Source: Parabacteroides gordonii MS-1 = DSM 23371 (GTDB lineage Bacteria; Bacteroidota; Bacteroidia; Bacteroidales; Tannerellaceae). Taken from it: a stretch of DNA of 64,000 bases. The stretch spans positions 4,166,749 to 4,230,748 of the forward strand of contig NZ_KQ033919.1 in the NCBI RefSeq assembly GCF_000969825.1, read 5' to 3'. The notes under the pieces are model-generated. The model saw only the letters and a list, made by a program, of their open reading frames with translations, did not search any database and was not told where the DNA came from. This document shows positions 51,164 to 59,462 of this stretch, one piece after another. Position 1 is the stretch's first letter. Each line of letters begins with the position of its first letter. The translations under genes and the position numbers were made by a program.

Positions 51164-54100
51164 TTATAAGGTTATACTTAGTCCGAACGACAGGGTTTTA
51201 GATAATGGATAGTCACCGTTTGCGGCGTCTACCTGTTCCGGGTCTAATGTCTTGAACAGGTTGGTGCCCGTCCAGAGGTTTTCACCGGATACGAATACCC
51301 GTAGTTTGTTAACATAGAATTTATTGGTGAGCGACGACGGGAGGGTATAACCCAACTGTACGTTTTTCAGACGGATATAAGCCGCATTCTGCAAATAACG
51401 TGTCTGCACATTGTGATTCATGTTCGTGCGGAAACTCGGACGCGGGAAATAGGCATCGAGGTTTACATCGGCTTCTCCGGCCTGCACCATAACGGAGTTC
51501 TCGTCACGGAAATAATCCAGGTGGGGCGTGTAGCAGGTAGACCACCAGATACCGCCGTGGCTTCCCCAGAAGGTCGAGCTGTTCTGGAAGTAATCGCGTT
51601 TCATTACGCCCTGGAAGAAGGCACGGAAGTCGAAGCCCTTGTAATCGACCGTCAGGTCGATACCGAAATGATAACGCGGTGTCGAGTTACCGATGATGGA
51701 GAGGTCGCCATGATCGCCGGCCGTGTTGGCTCCGGCATCTACTTTACCGTCACCGTTGAGGTCGGCATACATGATATCGCCGGCTGCCCATAAAGAACCC
51801 AGGGCACTTTGTCCGCCGTTGGGAAGGCTTGCCAGGTGCTTATCCATTTCGTCCTGGGTCTTGGCGATACCGACTGTCGTGTATCCCCATATTTCGCCCA
51901 TCTTCATGCCTTTGCGGTAGGTGTCGCTGGCAATGACCCCTGTTTTGTTGGGGTAGCGGGTGATCTCTGTCTGCGAGTCGGACAGCATCAGTTTCACACC
52001 ATAGCCCAGGCCGTTTCTGAGGCGGTCGTTCCAACCGACCGACAGTTCCCATCCATAGGTCTTTAAGTCGGTATTGTTTGTGCGGGGTACGTTCGTGCCG
52101 AGCGTGATCGGGAGTTCGGGAGCCGGGCCGATCATATCGAGCGTATTTCTGACGAAGTAGTCGAACGATCCGGTAAGGCGGTTGTCCAGTGCGCCGAAGT
52201 CTGCCCCTATATTCCATGTCTTAACCCTTTCCCATGTCAGGGAGGATGCAATCAGTTCGGGGGTGACGGCGATGTTGGGTTTTGTGCCGTTTATAAGCCA
52301 TCCGCCGCTGGATGCCTGGAATTTCATTTGCGCATAGGTCGGGTACCAGCTTTGGGTGTTCTGGTTACCCAGTTCGCCGTAAGAGCCTCTGAACTTGAAG
52401 GTTCCTACATAGTCTGCGATAGGTTCCCAGAAGCTTTCGCGGGCTATATTCCAGCCTACGGAGAAGGAGGGGAACAGGTTCCATCGTTCCGATGAGCGAA
52501 AACGGGATGTGCCGTCGTAACGCAGGTTCACTTCTGCCAGGTATTTGCCCTGGTAGTCGTAGTTGATACGTCCGAAGAAACCGGCGGTTGCCCAATGGTC
52601 GGAGGAACCGTTTACGGTCGGTGTGATCGGGTTCCCGTTGATGTCGACTCCGGAGGTGATATCTCCTTCGGGAAGACCGGGGACGATGATCCCGTTACGT
52701 TGCAGGAATGTATATTTCTTTTTCATCAGCTCCGACTGGAAACCGAACATCCCCTTGAAGTTATGGCCGGATTCGAGTTGCTGGCTGTACTCGGTGTAGA
52801 CGTTGAAGTTTAGATAATTCTCTTTCGTCATATCTTCCGATACGTAGCTGGTGGAGTTGTATATATAGGGTTCGCCGGCCACATTATGGTTGTAAGTGAG
52901 CTGACGGTCTGCATGTACGGTCGTGTTGTAGATGCGGTAGTTCACATCTACGTGCGTCTTCCAGTCCTTGATCGGTTCCAGTACCAATTGGGCTTGCTGA
53001 TACAGATAATCAGCCTGCTTTTTGGTTCTGCCGCCTTCCACCAGGTCGAGTGCCGGGGTAGGGGCGCTGTACAGGTAGCCGTTCGGGTCGTAGGCCGGCA
53101 TGAAAGGCCATGCCTGACGGGTCAGTCCTTCATAAACACCATCCAGTACTGTCGGTTTGGAGATATCTTCGCGGATGAAGCGGCTGCTGTAATTCAGCTG
53201 CGCCCAGTCTGTCATTTTCACGTTGATCTTGCCGGTAGCCGTGTAGCGGCTGAAGCTGTCGTCGGAGATCTTTAGCAAGCCGCTTTGATCCAGGTAGTTC
53301 ATGGAGAGGTAGTAGGTTACTTTCTCGTTTCCACCGTTCAGGCTGAAGTTATGTTCCTGCGAGAAAGCCCAATGTCCGAACACCGTGTTATACCAGTCCT
53401 GATTGGCACTGCCGGAACTATATGGATCCATCCAGTAAGCCGGGTTGGACGGATTCGGTATCATCGTTACATCCGACTTCCCGTCGCGATAATCCTTGAT
53501 ACGCTGCAACCAGGCATTGTCGAAATAAGGAGACTGGTTGGCATTGGCCCGTGAGTCGTTGAAGTAAAGGGCAAAACGGTAAGAGTCTACCTGATCCTGC
53601 AACAAAACGGGATCGTTCCAACGGAAACTATTGTTATAATTGATTACAGGTTTACCGCTGACACCGGTCTTGGTGGTGATCAGTATCACACCGAAAGGCG
53701 CACGCGAACCATAGATGGAGGAGGCTGCGGCATCTTTCAAGACTGAGATATTTTCTATATCCTGCGGATTCAACGCATTGATATCTCCTTCCATGCCGTC
53801 GATCAGGATAAGCGGGCTGCCGCTCGAACCTTGTCCGATGGTGGCAATACCACGGATGTTAATATCGGCCGTCTTGCTCAAATCGCCCGAACGCTGTGTG
53901 ATCTGCAAGCCGGGAACCAATCCCTGTAAAGCCTGTGTTGCGGTGGTTACCGGACGGGCTTCCAGGTCTTTGGCATTTGCAATACCGACCGAACCGGTCA
54001 GGTTTATCTTCTTTTGCGTACCGAAACCGACTACTACGACTTCATCCAGACTTTGTGTGTCTTCCATAAGTGTGATTGCCAGCGCTTTGGTATCATCTGC

Positions 54101-54670
54101 TTTCATCTCTCTGGCCAGATAGCCGATATAGGATATAAGAAGGATTGAGTTGTCGGGAACATCCAGGCTGAAATGCCCGTCTACATCGGTGATCGTTCCG
54201 ATCGTAGTCCCTTTAACGGAAACGTTGGCACCGATGACCGGAGTGCCTGTTTCGTCCCTGACCGTTCCCTGCACCCTTTTGTTTTGCTGGCCGACAGATA
54301 AAACTCCTTTCCTCGATAAGATGATTTGACGGTCGACGATCTTATATTGTACGTCGGTGTTTTTGAAAAGTTGGTTCAGAACTTTATCGATGTTCTGATT
54401 CTTTACTTGTATGTTCACAGGTTTGCTTACATCAAGCGTATTGTCGGTAAACAGGAATGAGAACTCAGTCTCCTTTTCTATTTGTTCCAATACCTGTCCG
54501 ACCGTTGCATTGGAGAATGCGAGGGACAGCGACACAGACTGTGAATAGGACTCTTCTGCTCGTATCTGGAAGATGGTGATTAACAATAAAAATATACCTA
54601 TTCTCATTTTTCGACAAGTTTTAAAGAAATATAGGGAACCTATATCCCCGAATAATTTCTGGATTTTCAT
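51164..54670 (-). CDS. SusC/RagA-family TonB-linked outer membrane transporter with STN domain
   Basis: The 1168-residue transporter has an N-terminal signal region with an internal MRIGIFLLLITIFQIRA, an STN domain (about 55-120; LSLAFSNATVGQVLEQIEKE), a carboxypeptidase-like domain (about 130-205; GTPVIGANVSVKGTTIGTIT), TonB-box-like DEVVVVGFGTQ, a plug (ITQRSGDLSKTADINIRGI, ILIDGMEGDINALNPQDIE) and a barrel. The STN domain signals to the FecR anti-sigma factor encoded 165 bp upstream. The start codon overlaps a -7 box on the opposite strand that probably drives an antisense RNA over this gene's leader. Confidence 0.95.
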   Translation of the reverse strand: MKIQKLFGDIGSLYFFKTCRKMRIGIFLLLITIFQIRAEESYSQSVSLSLAFSNATVGQVLEQIEKETEFSFLFTDNTLDVSKPVNIQVKNQNIDKVLNQLFKNTDVQYKIVDRQIILSRKGVLSVGQQNKRVQGTVRDETGTPVIGANVSVKGTTIGTITDVDGHFSLDVPDNSILLISYIGYLAREMKADDTKALAITLMEDTQSLDEVVVVGFGTQKKINLTGSVGIANAKDLEARPVTTATQALQGLVPGLQITQRSGDLSKTADINIRGIATIGQGSSGSPLILIDGMEGDINALNPQDIENISVLKDAAASSIYGSRAPFGVILITTKTGVSGKPVINYNNSFRWNDPVLLQDQVDSYRFALYFNDSRANANQSPYFDNAWLQRIKDYRDGKSDVTMIPNPSNPAYWMDPYSSGSANQDWYNTVFGHWAFSQEHNFSLNGGNEKVTYYLSMNYLDQSGLLKISDDSFSRYTATGKINVKMTDWAQLNYSSRFIREDISKPTVLDGVYEGLTRQAWPFMPAYDPNGYLYSAPTPALDLVEGGRTKKQADYLYQQAQLVLEPIKDWKTHVDVNYRIYNTTVHADRQLTYNHNVAGEPYIYNSTSYVSEDMTKENYLNFNVYTEYSQQLESGHNFKGMFGFQSELMKKKYTFLQRNGIIVPGLPEGDITSGVDINGNPITPTVNGSSDHWATAGFFGRINYDYQGKYLAEVNLRYDGTSRFRSSERWNLFPSFSVGWNIARESFWEPIADYVGTFKFRGSYGELGNQNTQSWYPTYAQMKFQASSGGWLINGTKPNIAVTPELIASSLTWERVKTWNIGADFGALDNRLTGSFDYFVRNTLDMIGPAPELPITLGTNVPRTNNTDLKTYGWELSVGWNDRLRNGLGYGVKLMLSDSQTEITRYPNKTGVIASDTYRKGMKMGEIWGYTTVGIAKTQDEMDKHLASLPNGGQSALGSLWAAGDIMYADLNGDGKVDAGANTAGDHGDLSIIGNSTPRYHFGIDLTVDYKGFDFRAFFQGVMKRDYFQNSSTFWGSHGGIWWSTCYTPHLDYFRDENSVMVQAGEADVNLDAYFPRPSFRTNMNHNVQTRYLQNAAYIRLKNVQLGYTLPSSLTNKFYVNKLRVFVSGENLWTGTNLFKTLDPEQVDAANGDYPLSKTLSFGLSITL

Positions 54671-54677
54671 AACTTTG
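54670..54677 (+). promoter_or_regulatory. -7 box for a candidate antisense RNA
   Basis: TAACTTTG on the + strand, an exact TAnnTTTG match that overlaps the susC start codon on the other strand. No clear -33 TTTG. It points towards the hairpin and T-run at 54737-54769. Confidence 0.5.
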
Positions 54678-54681
54678 TTGC

Positions 54682-54770
54682 TGATTTAGTGATTAATGAT
54701 GTCTTTGGGTCTTATGCCAAAGATGTTATTTTCGCGAACAAGAGTGAGTTGCAGCTCGCTCTTGTTTTTA
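54682..54770 (+). ncRNA. Candidate DonS-like antisense small RNA over the susC leader
   Basis: Start is estimated from the -7 box and the end is the T-run, giving roughly 85-90 bases. It contains a hairpin TCTTTGG (54702-54708) with CCAAAGA (54717-54723) and a terminator hairpin. It is fully antisense to the 5' leader of the susC gene and lies between anti-sigma and susC. Small RNAs in this position (DonS and relatives) are known in Bacteroides as repressors of the adjacent polysaccharide locus. Identity here is inferred from position and signals only. Confidence 0.55.
54737..54769 (+). terminator. Intrinsic terminator of the candidate antisense RNA
   Basis: AACAAGAGTGAG (54737-54748) pairs with CTCGCTCTTGTT (54755-54766), one G-U wobble, loop TTGCAG, followed by T residues to 54769. 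On the minus strand no T-run follows the hairpin, so it favours + strand termination. Confidence 0.75.
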
Positions 54771-54835
54771 CCATATCTGTTTCTTCAATCTCTCTCCATA
54801 GGCTTATTCATTTAGGTGTAACAATTTATTCTGCT

Positions 54836-55888
54836 TTATTTTAACCAGACGTCTATTTGCTGTTTGGCAAATGTCGAGTCGTTATTTTGCTTCATTGTAT
54901 TTACTTTCCATCTGATCGGTGTGGCTTCTTCCAGATAACTGAATATCTGATAGATCGTCTCGTTGGTAAATGTGGCCCAGCAATTATATTCATTCTCTTT
55001 CTTCTGGTTGTGGAGCACGATCTCTACATTGAAGCGATGACCTAATATACGGAACACTTCATCGAGGGAGGTATTTCTGAATACAAGCTTCCCGTCTTTC
55101 CATGCCGTGTTTTCATAGAGGTTGACTTTTTGGATGACGTACTTTTTCGTTTGCTTGTTGTAAGACAGTTGCTCTCCGGGTTTCAGTCCGGCTATGAATT
55201 TGTCGGAGGAATGAATATCCACTTTCCCCTCTACAAGAATGGCCTCTACTTCTTCCCGTTCTTCATATGTGTTTACATTGAACTGGGTTCCGTGCGCCAT
55301 CACTTTAAGACCTGACTTTGTTGTTACGAAAAAGGGATGTTCCTTATCCGATTGTACCTCGAAATACCCTTCTCCGGTCAGTTCCACTTCTCGTGTGTTT
55401 CCAGCGAAGAGGGTCGGATAGCGTAGTGTACTGCCCGCATTCAGGCATACTTTCGAGTTGTCCGGCAGTTCAAGTCGTGTGACCATTCCCGGTGCGGAGG
55501 TTACTTCCATAAACTTTATCCGTCTTTCGATATCCGTGGCATTCCGTTCGAAGAACAAATAGCCGAAAGTCAGTGTCGAGATCAGAAGAGGAATACTAAT
55601 GATGGCTGCCACGCGTGATAGATGGCTTATCCACAGTCTTTTTCTGCTTCTTTTGTCCAGTTTTCTGTTCACTTCAACGAATGCTTCCGGCAATCCGAAC
55701 GACTTGTGTTCGTCTATCCGGGATTTTAATTTCAGTACCTGGCGGACTGCCTGTGACTCCTGTCGGTATTCTTCTGACCCATTCAACCAGGATTCCACCA
55801 GCTCGGCTTCTTCCGCTGTGGTTTGCTTCTGTGTATATTTTAATAGTAATGTCTCTTTTTCAAGATCCAAAAGTTCTTTATTCTCCAT
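54836..55888 (-). CDS. FecR-family anti-sigma factor
   Basis: The 350-residue protein has a cytoplasmic N-terminal part (about 1-85) that would bind the sigma factor, one transmembrane segment (about 88-110, RVAAIISIPLLISTLTFGYLFF), the FecR domain (about 125-225; TRLELPDNSKVCLNAGSTLRYP, TGEGYFEVQSDKEHPFFV) and the C-terminal DUF4974 domain (NTSLDEVFRILGHRFNVEI). It transmits the SusC STN signal to the sigma factor. It is divergent from the sigma gene (124 bp apart) and 165 bp upstream of susC. Confidence 0.93.
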   Translation of the reverse strand: MENKELLDLEKETLLLKYTQKQTTAEEAELVESWLNGSEEYRQESQAVRQVLKLKSRIDEHKSFGLPEAFVEVNRKLDKRSRKRLWISHLSRVAAIISIPLLISTLTFGYLFFERNATDIERRIKFMEVTSAPGMVTRLELPDNSKVCLNAGSTLRYPTLFAGNTREVELTGEGYFEVQSDKEHPFFVTTKSGLKVMAHGTQFNVNTYEEREEVEAILVEGKVDIHSSDKFIAGLKPGEQLSYNKQTKKYVIQKVNLYENTAWKDGKLVFRNTSLDEVFRILGHRFNVEIVLHNQKKENEYNCWATFTNETIYQIFSYLEEATPIRWKVNTMKQNNDSTFAKQQIDVWLK

Positions 55889-55997
55889 TTCTGATATAAT
55901 ATCTTTTATTGTTGAAAATGATGCCTTTTATATATAGGATAATCGTACCTGAAAAGACCGCCAGTTATTTCCCTGTTTTTTTTCAGAAAATTTTCAA

Positions 55998-56005
55998 TAC
56001 ATTTG
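55998..56005 (+). promoter_or_regulatory. -7 box for the ECF sigma gene
   Basis: TACATTTG, an exact TAnnTTTG match only 7 bp before ATG 56013. The transcript would be leaderless or nearly so, unless translation begins at ATG 56019. Confidence 0.5.
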
Positions 56006-56012
56006 TATCTGT

Positions 56013-56600
56013 ATGAAAATGACTTCTCAAATACTGAACCCGGATGAGTTGTTATGGAAAATAGCCATAAACGACGATAAAGAAGCTTATCGGACATTGT
56101 TCGATCTTTTTTATCCGGGGCTGTGTCTTTATGCCAAACGGTATGTAGATGAACGTATGGTAGCCGAAGATCTGGTTCAGGATGTATTCGTCACTTTGTG
56201 GGAAAGCAGGAAAAAGATAAAGATAGAATCGTCGGTCAGGAACTACCTGGTGGTCAGCGTAAAGAACCAGAGCCTGAATTATCTGAAGCGGGAAGGATAT
56301 AAACAGAGTTATATAGAGACCTGTTTATCAAATAGTACCGACCCATCGGACTACAATGAATTTTATCTGCTGACCGAACTTCAGAAACTATTGGATGAAG
56401 CACTGGCCAAACTCCCGGAGACGTATCGTCTTATCTTTGAAATGAGTCGGTTAGAGAACAAAAGTAATGTGGAAATAGCTGAAACGCTGAATATTCCCTT
56501 ACGCACGGTAGAGCGTTATAAAGCGAAAGCTATCGAAATATTGAAAAAGGATCTAAAGGATTATCTGCCCTTGCTCCTTTATTTCCATTTATTGAATTAG
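56013..56600 (+). CDS. RNA polymerase ECF-type sigma factor
   Basis: The 195-residue sigma factor has region 2 (YRTLFDLFYPGLCLYAKRYV, DERMVAEDLVQDVFVTLW) and region 4 (LPETYRLIFEMSRLENKSNV, AETLNIPLRTVERYKAKAIE). It should direct transcription of the SusCD locus when released by the FecR protein encoded divergently next to it. Sigma and anti-sigma genes are more often co-directional; here they share a 124-bp promoter region, which lets their levels be set separately. A strong terminator follows. Confidence 0.93.
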   Translation: MKMTSQILNPDELLWKIAINDDKEAYRTLFDLFYPGLCLYAKRYVDERMVAEDLVQDVFVTLWESRKKIKIESSVRNYLVVSVKNQSLNYLKREGYKQSYIETCLSNSTDPSDYNEFYLLTELQKLLDEALAKLPETYRLIFEMSRLENKSNVEIAETLNIPLRTVERYKAKAIEILKKDLKDYLPLLLYFHLLN

Positions 56601-56617
56601 TATCTGAGATTATATTG

Positions 56618-56661
56618 AAAGAGAGTAACTTTTCCTCATAAGGAGAAAGGTTACTCTCTTT
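56618..56661. terminator. Bidirectional intrinsic terminator
   Basis: AAAGAGAGTAAC (56618-56629) pairs with GTTACTCTCTTT (56650-56661), and the stem extends inward with a wobble and one mismatch to an ATAA loop (about 19 pairs). It lies between the convergent sigma factor and kinase genes. Confidence 0.9.
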
Positions 56662-56671
56662 ATTAATTATA

Positions 56672-57769
56672 TTATAACCATTCTTTCATAAAGCTGTCCA
56701 TTTCTTCCGCATGTTCTTCGAGGCTTTGCAGCAGCTTGAACTGGGCTTTTGTACGGATCAGGTTATGTTTCGGGCTATGGATCTTATAATAAGTATCGCC
56801 GTTGATGTAGTCTGTCAGGAAGCGTACGGTCTGCATGTAAGTCAGCAGACGGCCGCCATAAGGGAGCAGACTGATTTCAAGCGGGCTGAGGAAAGCCTTT
56901 GCTGTTTCCATGTAACCACGGGTATAGGCTTTGAAGATATCCATGTTTACATTTACGTTGTCCAGGTTTTCATCATCTTCCGCACCTGTATTTGCTCCTG
57001 TACGGATAAAATCGCCGATATCAGAAAGTACGAATCCCGGCATAACGGTGTCGAGGTCGATCACACAAAGCACTTTATCAGTGTCAGCATCGAACATCAT
57101 GTTGTTTACCTTTGTGTCACAATGGTTTGTGCGTTTCTGAAGTTTACCTTCACGGAACAAACGTTCCTGGATACACATCGCTTCCGCACGTTTTTCAACT
57201 TCGTCGATCAGCTCTTTCACTTCTTCCAGGCGTCCGGCTGCATTCGCCTTGACAGCATCATGGAATTGTTGCAGACGGAATTCCATGTTGTGGAAGTTAG
57301 GTATTGTTTCACCCAACGATCCTTCCGGCAGGTCTGCCAGCATGGATTGGAAATCACCGAAAGCTTTACCGGCTTCGTATGAAAGTTCCGGAGTTACTTC
57401 TTCGTAGCTTTTGCTGTTCGGAATGAACAAGCATACACGCCAATAGCTGTCACCGTCGAAGTAATATGGTTTACCATCTTTCGTCGGAAGGAATGTCAGC
57501 ACTTTACGGTCGATATCGCTTTCACCTTTGGCTTCCAGTTTCTTACGGATATGTGTCGTTACAGTGTTGATGTTGTTCTGTAACATGTCTACATTTGTAA
57601 AGATCAGATGGTTGATACGTTGTAATACATATTTGATTTCACCTTTTTCGTTAGTTACTTTCAGCGTATCGTTAATGTGTCCGTTTCCAAAAGGTTCGGC
57701 GGAAACTACTTTTTCTGCCAGCGTGAACTGGTCGAGAATGTTTAATAATTCTTCTTTTGTTTTTGCCAT
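56672..57769 (-). CDS. APH-fold sugar kinase (NahK-like phosphotransferase)
   Basis: The 365-residue cytosolic protein has the aminoglycoside-phosphotransferase fold: nucleotide-binding start (EPFGNGHINDTLKV), catalytic loop THCDTKVNNMMFD near residue 218 and the metal-binding VIDLDTVMPG near 238. Close in style to N-acetylhexosamine 1-kinases of Bifidobacterium, so phosphorylation of GlcNAc/GalNAc at C1 is plausible. Gene length fits. Bacteroidales genomes commonly encode such kinases; here it stands alone between a terminator and ribosomal protein L31. Substrate assignment is inference. Confidence 0.75.
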   Translation of the reverse strand: MAKTKEELLNILDQFTLAEKVVSAEPFGNGHINDTLKVTNEKGEIKYVLQRINHLIFTNVDMLQNNINTVTTHIRKKLEAKGESDIDRKVLTFLPTKDGKPYYFDGDSYWRVCLFIPNSKSYEEVTPELSYEAGKAFGDFQSMLADLPEGSLGETIPNFHNMEFRLQQFHDAVKANAAGRLEEVKELIDEVEKRAEAMCIQERLFREGKLQKRTNHCDTKVNNMMFDADTDKVLCVIDLDTVMPGFVLSDIGDFIRTGANTGAEDDENLDNVNVNMDIFKAYTRGYMETAKAFLSPLEISLLPYGGRLLTYMQTVRFLTDYINGDTYYKIHSPKHNLIRTKAQFKLLQSLEEHAEEMDSFMKEWL

Positions 57770-57807
57770 GGTATTTTATTCGATTTAATATAGCTTTTAA
57801 CAAGCTA

Positions 57808-57815
57808 CAAATATA
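57808..57815 (-). promoter_or_regulatory. -7 box for the NahK-like kinase gene
   Basis: Minus-strand TATATTTG, an exact TAnnTTTG match 39 bp upstream of the start codon and downstream of the L31 terminator, giving the kinase its own promoter. Confidence 0.5.
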
Positions 57816-57865
57816 GGAATATTTTTGATTTTCCCTCTTTCTTATTCCTAAAATGGGAGAGCATA

Positions 57866-57899
57866 AAAAAAGGCTGCGAACCGAATCGCAGCCTTTTTT
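57866..57899 (-). terminator. Terminator after ribosomal protein L31
   Basis: AAAAAAGGCTGCGA (57866-57879) pairs perfectly with TCGCAGCCTTTTTT (57886-57899), loop ACCGAA. It starts 22 bp after the L31 stop on the minus strand and ends in six T residues. Confidence 0.9.
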
Positions 57900-57920
57900 C
57901 ATATCCTTTTCGGGAAATGA

Positions 57921-58175
57921 TTATTTCTTATTACGGTTACCGTAACGGCTCATGAACTTATCAACACGACCTGCAGTATCCACCAGTTTAGATTTACCTG
58001 TGTAGAACGGGTGTGAAGTGTTAGAGATTTCGACCTTTACCAATGGATATTCAACACCGTCGATTTCGATAGTCTCTTTTGCATTGATAGTAGAACGAGT
58101 GATAAATACATCGTCGTTTGACATGTCCTTGAATACTACAGGACGATAGTTTTCAGGATGAATTCCTTTTTTCAT
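57921..58175 (-). CDS. rpmE2: 50S ribosomal protein L31 type B
   Basis: The 84-residue protein begins [17 protein letters not shown] and contains the L31 signature [24 protein letters not shown] with a basic tail. It has no cysteine, so it is the zinc-free (C-minus, type B) form. It is a component of the large ribosomal subunit. It has its own promoter (58235-58265) and terminator. Confidence 0.96.
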   Translation of the reverse strand: MKKGIHPENYRPVVFKDMSNDDVFITRSTINAKETIEIDGVEYPLVKVEISNTSHPFYTGKSKLVDTAGRVDKFMSRYGNRNKK

Positions 58176-58234
58176 TGCTTTATTATCTATTTAATTTAAA
58201 CTCTTATTATTATGGTAACCGGTAAATTGGCTTG

Positions 58235-58265
58235 CAAAGGTATGGATTTGCTGTAAACAAACAAA
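58235..58265 (-). promoter_or_regulatory. Promoter of the L31 gene
   Basis: Minus strand: -33 TTTG at 58262-58265, a 19-bp spacer, and -7 TACCTTTG at 58235-58242. This is a full match to the Bacteroidetes primary sigma promoter and gives a leader of roughly 55 bases. Confidence 0.75.
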
Positions 58266-58347
58266 GAATTTCCGATTATTTTTTCCGAAACCCTGACTTT
58301 TGTGTTATTTTATATGCTTAATAGCATAATATATATTGGATAGTTCT

Positions 58348-58355
58348 TATCTTTG
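58348..58355 (+). promoter_or_regulatory. -7 box for the fructose-bisphosphate aldolase gene
   Basis: TATCTTTG, an exact TAnnTTTG match 41 bp before ATG 58396. It lies inside the reading frame that would start at 58336, which supports the later start. Confidence 0.6.
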
Positions 58356-58395
58356 TGGAAGATTTTCAATCATTAACGTAATAATATATACTACA

Positions 58396-59394
58396 ATGGT
58401 AAATTACAAAGATTTAGGATTGGTGAACACTAAGGAAATGTTCGCTAAAGCTATCAAAGGCGGATATGCAATTCCGGCTTTCAACTTCAATAACATGGAA
58501 CAGATGCAGGCTATCATCAAGGCTGCTGTTGAAACAAAATCTCCGGTTATCCTTCAGGTTTCTAAAGGTGCTCGTCAGTATGCTAATGCAACACTGTTGC
58601 GTTACATGGCTCAGGGTGCAGTTGAATATGCAAAAGAATTAGGTTGTGCTAATCCTCAGATTGTTCTTCACTTGGATCATGGTGATACATTCGAAACTTG
58701 CAAGAGCTGTATCGACTCAGGTTTCTCTTCTGTAATGATTGACGGTTCTCACCTTCCTTACGAAGAAAACGTTGCTTTGACTAAGAAAGTTGTTGACTAT
58801 GCTCATCAGTTCGACGTAACAGTAGAAGGTGAACTTGGTGTATTGGCTGGTGTTGAAGATGAAGTTTCTTCAGATCATCACACATATACTGACCCTGAAG
58901 AAGTAATCGATTTCGCCACTCGTACAGGTTGCGATTCTTTGGCTATCTCAATCGGTACTTCTCACGGTGCTTATAAATTTACTCCGGAACAGTGCCACAT
59001 TGATCCGAAGACAGGCAAAATGGTTCCTCCTCCATTGGCATTCGAAGTATTGGATGCAGTAATGGATAAACTTCCGGGATTCCCTATCGTACTTCACGGT
59101 TCTTCTTCTGTTCCTGAAGAAGAAGTTGAAACTATCAATAAATTCGGTGGTGCTTTGAAAGCTGCTATCGGTATTCCTGAAGAAGAATTGCGTAAGGCTG
59201 CTAAGTCTGCTGTTTGCAAGATCAACATCGACTCAGACTCTCGTTTGGCTATGACTGCTGCAATCCGTCAGGTATTTGCTGAAAAACCGGCTGAATTCGA
59301 CCCACGTAAATATCTGGGCCCGGCTCGCGATAACATGGAAAAACTGTACAAGCACAAAATTCTTAACGTACTTGGTTCAGACAACAAACTTTAA
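58396..59394 (+). CDS. fba: Class II fructose-1,6-bisphosphate aldolase
   Basis: The 332-residue glycolytic enzyme splits fructose 1,6-bisphosphate into dihydroxyacetone phosphate and glyceraldehyde 3-phosphate with zinc. Visible: FNNMEQMQAIIKAA, the catalytic Asp and zinc His in HLDHGDT (about residues 93-99), SVMIDGSHLPYEEN, VEGELGVLAGVEDE, SIGTSHGAYKF, LHGSSSVP and the phosphate-binding NIDSDSR. Start at ATG 58396 (MVNYKDLGL), 20 codons after an upstream ATG, because the promoter lies between them. Codon use is strongly biased, as in highly expressed genes. Single-gene unit. Confidence 0.96.
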   Translation: MVNYKDLGLVNTKEMFAKAIKGGYAIPAFNFNNMEQMQAIIKAAVETKSPVILQVSKGARQYANATLLRYMAQGAVEYAKELGCANPQIVLHLDHGDTFETCKSCIDSGFSSVMIDGSHLPYEENVALTKKVVDYAHQFDVTVEGELGVLAGVEDEVSSDHHTYTDPEEVIDFATRTGCDSLAISIGTSHGAYKFTPEQCHIDPKTGKMVPPPLAFEVLDAVMDKLPGFPIVLHGSSSVPEEEVETINKFGGALKAAIGIPEEELRKAAKSAVCKINIDSDSRLAMTAAIRQVFAEKPAEFDPRKYLGPARDNMEKLYKHKILNVLGSDNKL

Positions 59395-59417
59395 TCAGAT
59401 AACAGATTAAATATACG

Positions 59418-59450
59418 AAAGCCATCCCGCATCAGTGGGATGGCTTTTTT
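59418..59450. terminator. Terminator after the aldolase gene
   Basis: AAAGCCATCCC (59418-59428) pairs with GGGATGGCTTT (59437-59447), followed by T residues. It is between the aldolase and the convergent MG2/plug gene. Confidence 0.9.
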
Positions 59451-59462
59451 ATTGAGTGGAAT

